Shown one piece after another: positions 54,759 through 61,082 of a stretch of DNA of 64,000 nt. Positions within the stretch are counted from its first letter, which is position 1. Each line of letters starts with the position of its first letter. The position numbers were made by a program, and so were the translations under genes. Below the pieces are notes generated by a model. That model worked only from the letters and a program-made list of their open reading frames with translations, ran no database searches and had not been told where the DNA came from. The stretch is from Luteimonas terrae (GTDB taxonomy: Bacteria; Pseudomonadota; Gammaproteobacteria; Xanthomonadales; Xanthomonadaceae): the NCBI RefSeq assembly GCF_004358165.1, contig NZ_SMTG01000007.1, forward strand, positions 62,001 to 126,000. Reading direction: 5' to 3'.

Positions 54759-56948
54759 ATGGACTCCCTGATGCGCTTGGACGACCGGCTCGAAGACCTG
54801 CTCGCACGGATGAACCTGGAGGAGAAGATCGGCCAGCTCGGCATCTTCGCCGACATGCTGCGGCCGTTCGCCGCGGACGTGAACCCGGAGATCCACGAGC
54901 TCAACGCCGGCGAGCTGCGCGAGCGCATCCGCGCCGGCCTGGTCGGCGCCGTGTTCAACGGGGTCGGTGCGGTGCAGGGACGCGAATCGCAGCGCATTGC
55001 GGTCGAGGAAACCCGACTCGGCATCCCGCTGCTGATGGGCGCCGACGTGATCCACGGCATGCGCACGGTGTTCCCGATCCCGCTGGGCGAAGCCGCGAGC
55101 TTCGAGCCCGAACTGGCCGAGCGCACGGCGCGCGCCGCGGCGGTCGAAGCCACCGCCTGCGGCCTGCACTGGACCTTCGCGCCGACCCTCGACATCGCCC
55201 GCGACCAGCGCTGGGGCCGCGTGGCCGAAGCGGCCGGCGAGGACGTGGTGCTGGGCAATGCGTTCTCGGCCGCGCGCGTGCGCGGCTTCCAGGGCGGCGA
55301 CCTGACCGCCGACGATTCGATGCTGGCGACCCCGAAGCACTTCGTCGGCTACGGCGCGGTCATGGGCGGGCTGGACTACAACAGCGTCGAGATCGCCGAA
55401 GGCACGCTGCGCGACGTGCATCTGCCGCCGTTCAAGGCCGCGCTCGATGCCGGCGCGCTGACGGTGATGAGCGCCTTCAACGACATCAACGGCGTACCCG
55501 CCTCCGCGCACGATGGCCTGCTGACCGATCTGCTGCGCGGCGAATGGGGCTTCAAGGGCTTCGTGGTCTCGGATTACACGGCCGACTTCGAGCTCGTCGC
55601 GCACGGCTTCGCCGGCGACGACCGCGAGGCGACGAAGCTCTCGTTCACCGCCGGCGTCGACATGAGCATGCAGAGCGGTCTCTACGCCACGCACCTGCCG
55701 GATCTCGTCGCCAGCGGCGAGGTGCCGATGGAGGTCATCGACCAGGGCGTGCGCCGCGTGTTCGCGGTCAAGCAGGCGATCGGGCTGTTCGACAATCCAT
55801 ATCGCTCGCTCGATCCCGAAGCCGAGGCCGCGCTCGATCCGCAGGCGCTGCACGGCGAGCTTGCGCGCGATGCAGCGCGCCGCTCGATCGTGCTGCTGAA
55901 GAACGACGGCGATCTGCTGCCGCTGCGCAAATCCGGCCAGAAGATCGCGCTGATCGGCCCGTATGCGCGCGACCGCGACAACATCGAAGGCTGCTGGACG
56001 CTGTTCGGCGACAAGCGCCTGCACGTCAATGTCGAGGACGGCCTGCGCGCCGCGCTCGAGGATGGCGATGCGCTGACCGTCGTCGACGGCAGCGGCATGG
56101 AAGACGCGCTCGACGGCGGCATCGAGGCGGCGGTCGAGGCGGCGCGCAATGCCGATGTCGTGCTGCTGGCGATCGGCGAGCCGCAGGGGTTCAGTGGCGA
56201 GGCGCAGTCGCGCACGCAGATCGTGGTACCCGCCGCGCAGCAGGCGCTGGCCGACGCGGTCGCCGCGACCGGCACGCCGGTCGTCGTGCTGCTGCGTCAC
56301 GGCCGCGCACTCGCGCTGCAGGGCGCGGTGCGTGACGCGCAGGCGATCCTCGCGACCTGGTTCCTCGGCACCGCCACCGGCCCGGCGATCGCCGACGTGC
56401 TGTTCGGCGACTACAACCCGTCGGCGCGCCTGCCGGTGAGTTTCCCGCGCGATTCGGGCCAGCAGCCGCTGTACTACAACCGCCAGCGCACCGGCCGCCC
56501 CGAGCTGCCGGATATGCGCGAGTTCAAGAGCCGCTGGCGCGAGATGCCGCACAGCGCTCTGTATCCGTTCGGGCACGGTCTGTCGTACACGCGCTTCGTC
56601 TATGGCGACGTCGCGCTTTCGAGCGACACGCTGGACTGGGACGGCACGCTGACCGTCAGCGCGACGCTGCGCAACGACGGCACCCGCGCCGGCGAGGAAG
56701 TCGTGCAGCTCTACATCCACGACCGCGTCGCCAGCCGCGTGCGGCCCATCCGCGAGCTCAAGGATTTCCGCAAGGTCGCGCTCGCACCGGGCGAACACAC
56801 CACGGTCTCGTTCACCCTGCACCGCGACCAGTTGGCCTTCACCACGCGCAGCGGCGCGTTTGCCGCAGAGCCGGGCCTGTTCGACGTGTGGATCACCCGC
56901 GATTCGGAATCCGGTACCGCCGCGCAGTTCACGCTCGCCAAGGGCTGA
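54759..56948 (+). CDS. GH3 family beta-glucosidase (BglX-like), no signal peptide
   Basis: A 729-residue glycoside hydrolase. The N-terminal barrel has the nucleophile Asp272 in VVSDYTADF, substrate loop ATPKHFVGYG and GADVIHGMRTVFPIPLG (in part). A C-terminal GH3_C domain (SIVLLKNDGDLLPL onward, general acid region GEPQGFSGEAQSR) and a fibronectin-III-like domain (EVVQLYIHD...RELKDF) follow. It removes terminal beta-glucosyl residues. Unlike periplasmic BglX it starts directly with MDSLMRLDDRL and no signal, so a cytoplasmic site is inferred. Fused frame to the next gene through a short gap. Confidence 0.92.
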   Translation: MDSLMRLDDRLEDLLARMNLEEKIGQLGIFADMLRPFAADVNPEIHELNAGELRERIRAGLVGAVFNGVGAVQGRESQRIAVEETRLGIPLLMGADVIHGMRTVFPIPLGEAASFEPELAERTARAAAVEATACGLHWTFAPTLDIARDQRWGRVAEAAGEDVVLGNAFSAARVRGFQGGDLTADDSMLATPKHFVGYGAVMGGLDYNSVEIAEGTLRDVHLPPFKAALDAGALTVMSAFNDINGVPASAHDGLLTDLLRGEWGFKGFVVSDYTADFELVAHGFAGDDREATKLSFTAGVDMSMQSGLYATHLPDLVASGEVPMEVIDQGVRRVFAVKQAIGLFDNPYRSLDPEAEAALDPQALHGELARDAARRSIVLLKNDGDLLPLRKSGQKIALIGPYARDRDNIEGCWTLFGDKRLHVNVEDGLRAALEDGDALTVVDGSGMEDALDGGIEAAVEAARNADVVLLAIGEPQGFSGEAQSRTQIVVPAAQQALADAVAATGTPVVVLLRHGRALALQGAVRDAQAILATWFLGTATGPAIADVLFGDYNPSARLPVSFPRDSGQQPLYYNRQRTGRPELPDMREFKSRWREMPHSALYPFGHGLSYTRFVYGDVALSSDTLDWDGTLTVSATLRNDGTRAGEEVVQLYIHDRVASRVRPIRELKDFRKVALAPGEHTTVSFTLHRDQLAFTTRSGAFAAEPGLFDVWITRDSESGTAAQFTLAKG

Positions 56949-56955
56949 TCCGCAT

Positions 56956-57657
56956 TTGAGCGGGCGCGCACCGCTGCTGTTGCTGCCGGGCCTGCTGTGC
57001 ACGGCGCGCCTGTGGCAGGCGCAGATCGACGCACTCGGCGACATCGCGCAGCCACAGGTCGCCGATCTCGCGCAGGACGACACCATCGGCGCGATGGCCG
57101 AACGTGCATTGGCCGCCGCACCCGCGCATTTTGCGCTCGCCGCGCTGTCGATGGGCGGCTACGTCGCCTTCGAGATCCTGCGCCGCGCGCCCGAGCGGGT
57201 GACGCGCCTGGCGCTGATCGCGACCAGCGCGCGACCGGACTCGCCCGAACGCGCGCAACAGCGAAGCCGCGGCATCGCGGCGATCGGCCGCGGTCGTTTC
57301 GTCGGCGTCACCGCGCAACTGCTGCCGAGCCTGGTCCATGCCGATCACGTCGACGGTCCGATCGGCGCCATCGTGCAATCGATGGCGCGCGAGGTCGGCG
57401 CCGAGGGTTATCTGCGCCAGCAGGCGGCGATTCTCGGACGACCGGATTCCGGACCGGTGCTCGCCCGCATCAAGGTGCCGACACTGATCGTCGTCGGCGA
57501 AGACGATCGCCTCACCCCGCCTGCCGAAGCCGAGGCGATGCACGCCGGCATCGCCGGCTCGGTGCTGCACCGGCTCGATACCTGCGGCCATCTGCCACCG
57601 CTCGAACAGCCTGCGCGCACGTCCGCGCTGATGCGCGACTGGTTGCGCGCCGGCTGA
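56956..57657 (+). CDS. alpha/beta-fold hydrolase (BioH/MhpC-like)
   Basis: A 233-residue hydrolase. The nucleophile elbow is ALSMGGYVAFE (Ser about 67), the acid is in VGEDDRLTP and the base His in CGHLPPLEQP. No ATG fits: the only start giving the family N-terminus (SGRAPLLLLPGLLC) is TTG at 56956, 7 bp after the GH3 stop, so coupling to that gene is likely. Substrate unknown; BioH-like esterases are similar in size. The end is 4 bp from the convergent amidase stop. Confidence 0.8.
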   Translation: MSGRAPLLLLPGLLCTARLWQAQIDALGDIAQPQVADLAQDDTIGAMAERALAAAPAHFALAALSMGGYVAFEILRRAPERVTRLALIATSARPDSPERAQQRSRGIAAIGRGRFVGVTAQLLPSLVHADHVDGPIGAIVQSMAREVGAEGYLRQQAAILGRPDSGPVLARIKVPTLIVVGEDDRLTPPAEAEAMHAGIAGSVLHRLDTCGHLPPLEQPARTSALMRDWLRAG

Positions 57658-57661
57658 AGGT

Positions 57662-58420
57662 TCAGCGCGCGGGTTCGGCCTGCACCGGAATCGTCCAGCC
57701 CTGTACCAGCGCGTAGAGGATGCGATGGTCCTCGGCGTCGAGCGGTCCATCGGGCAAGGCGCGGAAACGCAGGCGGAACGCGCGCGCGGTGGCGTCGAGA
57801 TCGTCGACCGGATAGCCGACCGTGCGCAACGCCTGCACCACGTCGAAACCCGGTGGCGCCGGCGGCGTGTCGTCGCGCGGCCACACGCCATAGCCGTGTT
57901 CGGCCAGTCGCTTCCACGGGAAGTGCACGCCGGGATCGACCTTGCGGCGCGGTGCGAGATCGGAATGGGCGATGAAGTTTTCCGCCGGAATCCGCCAGCG
58001 TGTCTTCAGATCGCCCAGCAGCACCAGCAGGCTTTCGACCAGCGGCTCGGCGAACGGCACGCGGCCGTTGTTGTCGAGCTCGATGCCGATCGAGGCGGAG
58101 TTCACGTCGCTCACCGCGCCCCAGCTTCCGGCGCCGGCGTGCCAGGCGCGGTCGAGATCCGAGACGAGTTGATAGCGCGTGCCGTCCTGGCCGATCAGGT
58201 AATGCGAACTCACGCGGCCGCCGCTGTTGGCGGTGCGCAAGGTATCGAGACTGCGCTGCACCGAGTCCTGCTCGGTGTAGTGCAGCACCACGAGGACCGG
58301 GCGACGCGCGTCGTGATTGCTCGACGGCACCCAGGTGGCGAGCGGATTGCGGGGCGCCTGCTGATGGGCGCAGGCCGACAGCAGCAGGGCGGCGAAGGCG
58401 AGCGTCAGGAATCTGGGCAT
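57662..58420 (-). CDS. N-acetylmuramoyl-L-alanine amidase, AmiD-like lipoprotein
   Basis: A 252-residue outer-membrane-type lipoprotein (lipobox LSAC, Cys17). The amidase_2 domain keeps zinc ligands in VVLHYTEQ (His) and AHSDLAPRRKVDPG (His, plus the essential Asp). GIELDNNG and the downstream peptidoglycan-binding region (YGVWPRDDTPPAPPG; LRTVGYPVDDLDA) match AmiD. It cleaves the MurNAc-L-Ala bond in peptidoglycan fragments, including anhydro-muropeptides. The ATG at 58420 gives the signal; the upstream open frame is ignored. Confidence 0.92.
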   Translation of the reverse strand: MPRFLTLAFAALLLSACAHQQAPRNPLATWVPSSNHDARRPVLVVLHYTEQDSVQRSLDTLRTANSGGRVSSHYLIGQDGTRYQLVSDLDRAWHAGAGSWGAVSDVNSASIGIELDNNGRVPFAEPLVESLLVLLGDLKTRWRIPAENFIAHSDLAPRRKVDPGVHFPWKRLAEHGYGVWPRDDTPPAPPGFDVVQALRTVGYPVDDLDATARAFRLRFRALPDGPLDAEDHRILYALVQGWTIPVQAEPAR

Positions 58421-58508
58421 GTCCGCATTGCACCCTGCGATGGACACCAGCGCAAGCCGTGTGGTTGCCGGAGTCGCGATGCGTGATGCAGGGCGCGCCT
58501 GGATTGCG

Positions 58509-58784
58509 TCAGCGGTCCATCACGATCCGCACATCGATCCGGCCCGGCAGATGATCCAGGCGGGCCTCGTACCAGCAGCCGTCGATCACCAGCCGCTCGC
58601 ATTTCCAGGAGAGGAACTCGAGCAGCCACGCGCCGTGCGTGGTGCCGCTGCGCGCGAGGAAGGTCTCGAGTGGGAAGACCGCCTCGACACGACGGTCGCC
58701 CCGGCGGGTCCAGTCGGTCCAGGCGAGCAGCCAGTCGTAGTCGGCGGTGGGCTGTGCAGGCATCGCGGAGACGGTTTCGTTCAT
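58509..58784 (-). CDS. small protein of unknown function, FLSW pair member 2
   Basis: A 91-residue cytoplasmic-looking protein (no signal or membrane segment). DYDWLLAWTDW near the N-terminus, then WLLEFLSWKCERLVIDGCWYEARLD and DVRIVMD (given in parts). Its motifs DWL, FLSW and RL-x3-G-x-W-x3-RL match the gene just upstream. The ATG at 58784 overlaps that gene's stop (ATGA), which supports both as real. No family recognised. Amidase gene follows 88 bp later. Confidence 0.7.
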   Translation of the reverse strand: MNETVSAMPAQPTADYDWLLAWTDWTRRGDRRVEAVFPLETFLARSGTTHGAWLLEFLSWKCERLVIDGCWYEARLDHLPGRIDVRIVMDR

Positions 58785-59077
58785 GGCGGTGCCGGGCAGT
58801 CGGGACCCCCGCTTGCGCACGGCGCCGGATGCCGCTCGATGCGGACCCGTTGCACGCCGTCGCGCGTCTCGATGCGTTCGACGGCGTGCCACTCACCGGT
58901 CCGGATCAGGCGCGCGCTGGCCCACGACAGAAAGGCGAAAGCCCAGTCGTGCTCGCGTCCGCCACTACGCCGCACCAGTTCGGTCTGCTCGAGCTCCAGG
59001 CGTTCGCCGCCATCCGCCGCGGATTCCCAGCCCGGCAGATCGGTCAGCCAGTCGAAGCGGAGGTCGGTCGTACGCAC
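58781..59077 (-). CDS. small protein of unknown function, FLSW pair member 1
   Basis: A 98-residue protein from a proposed GTG start (VRTTDLRFDWLTDLPGW). Shared pattern with the next gene: FDWL near residue 8, AFAFLSWASARLIRTGEW and VQRVRIER (in parts). The C-terminal tail is Pro/Cys-rich. No in-frame ATG exists between the subtilase stop at 59137 and here, and no strong ribosome-binding site is visible, so the start is uncertain. It follows the subtilase by 59 bp and is coupled to the next gene by ATGA. Confidence 0.6.
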   Translation of the reverse strand: MRTTDLRFDWLTDLPGWESAADGGERLELEQTELVRRSGGREHDWAFAFLSWASARLIRTGEWHAVERIETRDGVQRVRIERHPAPCASGGPDCPAPP

Positions 59078-59136
59078 GTGCTGGGTGCCGGTCGTCCATC
59101 CGCGCCGGTCGATCCGGCGCGGATGGCACGGCCGCC

Positions 59137-61002
59137 TTACTGGCGCGCGACCAGCGTCAGGCCGGCGTAGGTGCCGGTCAGACGCACGTAGTACTTGCCG
59201 GCGACCGGTGCGGTGATGCGCACGGTCTCGGTGTTGCTCTTGGCACGCGTGGAGAACGCATCGCGATCGGTCGCGGTCGGAATGCGGCCGCGCGCGACGT
59301 GCATCGAGACATCGCCCGAACCGCCGAAGGTCATGAAGGTCAGCACCGCGCCGGCCTGGGCTTCGAAGGTGTACAGGCCGTCCTCGGCACCGCTGGCCAG
59401 ACCGCGCAGTTCGACCTTGTTGGCCAGCGGCACTTCCAGCGGCGCGCAGTCGGTGGTGCACGGCGGCTGCGTCGCACGGTGCAGCAGCTGGGCGGCATCG
59501 AGGATGCCCGTGCCCATCGGCGTGCTGGTCGGAATGGCGACCGGGAACGGACGGGCCGTGCGGCGCAGCAGGTCGCGCATCTCGCTCCAGTTGAGCGGTG
59601 TGTCGACCACGCTCTGCACCATGGCAACGGCCGCGGCCACGTGCGGGGATGCCATCGACGTGCCGGTGTAGCCACCGAGCACCCAGCTGGTCGTCGGGCT
59701 GGTCGTGCCCGCGTTGATCACCTGGAAGATGTAGCCCTTCGGATCGCCGTCGATCGCGCCGCCGCCGCCCGGTGCCGACAGGTCGACGCGGGTGCCGTAG
59801 CTGGAGTAGCTGGCCTTGGCGCCGGTCACGCCGGTCGCGCCGACGGAGATGACGCCGGTGCACGAGCTCATGGTGTAGCTGCCGGCATTGGCATTGGAGT
59901 TCCCGGCCGCGACGACGATGATCGCGCCTTGGGCGTTGATCTGGTTGATCGCGTCCTGGTAGATCGCCGGGCAGCTCTGCGGACCGCTGCTACCCAGGCT
60001 CATGTTGAGCACTTCGGCCGGGTTGGGGTTGGCGGGCATGCCGTCGACCGGCAGGCCGGCGGCCCACATCATGCCGTCGGCGATGTCGCTGCCGAAGCCG
60101 CCGCAGGAGCCGAGCACGCGCACCGGCACGACCTTGGCGTTGTGGGCCAGACCGGCGAGGCCGGCGCCGTTGTTGGTCTGCTGGGCGATCGTGCCGGCGA
60201 CGTGGCTGCCGTGCCAGGAGCTGGCGCGCGGCGCGTTGCCCGGCGAACCCAGCGCGGCGCAGTAGTTCGCCTCCATCCAGTCGCCGAGGTCCCAGCCACC
60301 CGGCGCACGGCCGTCGTTGTCGCGGCGCGAGACGCGCTTGTCGGTGATCATGTCGTAGCCCGGCAGCACGTTGACGCCGAGGTCGGGATGGTTCTGCACG
60401 ATGCCGGTGTCGATCACCGCCACGACCACGCCTTCGCCGGTCGAGATGTTCCAGGCCTGCTCGGCGCGCACGCCGCCGGTCGGATCGGTGAAGTTCCACT
60501 GCAGGCGGCCGTACTCGGGATCGTTCGGCGTGAACGCCGGCGCCATGACCGGGGACTGCGCGACATCGGCGCGCTGGTACAGCCGGTCGACATCGACCGA
60601 CACGACGCCCGGCTCGGCCGACAGCTCGCGGATGAAGCTCGCGCGCTCCGATTCGGTCATCGCGCGCGAGGCCTGCACGACGTGCCAGCCCGGCGCGGCC
60701 ATGGAGCGCAGTACGCGCGCGGTGGCGGCCGGACGCGCCGGCGAGGTGGCCGTCGCGGCGACGGCGGTGGACAGGCCGGCGCGACGCACGGTCGACGACA
60801 GCGCGTTGGACAACTGGGCGCGGCCCGATGCCGCGGCCGCGGTGGTCTTGACGACGAACCGCTGGCCGGCGGCGGCAACGCCCTGCGATTCGGCCGCAGT
60901 GTCGCGGGTCACGGTGCGGTCGAGGCGGGGCGTCGCGGCCTGGGCGGCGCCGGTCAGCAGGATGGCGGCGATCGCCGCGCCGAGGGTGGTCTGCATACGC
61001 AT
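59137..61002 (-). CDS. secreted S8 serine protease (subtilase)
   Basis: A 621-residue extracellular protease. Signal peptide is at 1-22, and a long N-terminal propeptide runs to about residue 155. The catalytic triad is D198 in VAVIDTGI, H264 in SWHGSHVAGT and S449 in GTSMASPH; the oxyanion Asn is in VVAAGNSNA. Several Cys suggest disulfides. Residues 520-621 form a prepeptidase/PPC-type C-terminal domain (FEAQAGAVLTFMTFGGSGDVSM in part; VAGKYYVRLTGTYAG). GGAGA precedes the ATG at 61002. 80 bp downstream of the adhesin gene on the same strand, perhaps co-expressed. Confidence 0.95.
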   Translation of the reverse strand: MRMQTTLGAAIAAILLTGAAQAATPRLDRTVTRDTAAESQGVAAAGQRFVVKTTAAAASGRAQLSNALSSTVRRAGLSTAVAATATSPARPAATARVLRSMAAPGWHVVQASRAMTESERASFIRELSAEPGVVSVDVDRLYQRADVAQSPVMAPAFTPNDPEYGRLQWNFTDPTGGVRAEQAWNISTGEGVVVAVIDTGIVQNHPDLGVNVLPGYDMITDKRVSRRDNDGRAPGGWDLGDWMEANYCAALGSPGNAPRASSWHGSHVAGTIAQQTNNGAGLAGLAHNAKVVPVRVLGSCGGFGSDIADGMMWAAGLPVDGMPANPNPAEVLNMSLGSSGPQSCPAIYQDAINQINAQGAIIVVAAGNSNANAGSYTMSSCTGVISVGATGVTGAKASYSSYGTRVDLSAPGGGGAIDGDPKGYIFQVINAGTTSPTTSWVLGGYTGTSMASPHVAAAVAMVQSVVDTPLNWSEMRDLLRRTARPFPVAIPTSTPMGTGILDAAQLLHRATQPPCTTDCAPLEVPLANKVELRGLASGAEDGLYTFEAQAGAVLTFMTFGGSGDVSMHVARGRIPTATDRDAFSTRAKSNTETVRITAPVAGKYYVRLTGTYAGLTLVARQ

Positions 61003-61082
61003 GGAACGTGTCTCCGTCGAAGGATGGATGCCCGGATGGGCGATGCGGAAAGCGGACGGCGGCGCGACTGCGCCGCCGGGTG

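Noticed and set aside
50920-54771. 1283-codon open frame antisense to ligD and ku
   Set aside because: Low-complexity His/Arg/Gly/Ala translation, no motifs, mirrors the sense codons of two clear genes.
54732-57086. 784-codon frame antisense to the GH3 gene
   Set aside because: Shadow frame; sense gene has intact nucleophile and domain order.
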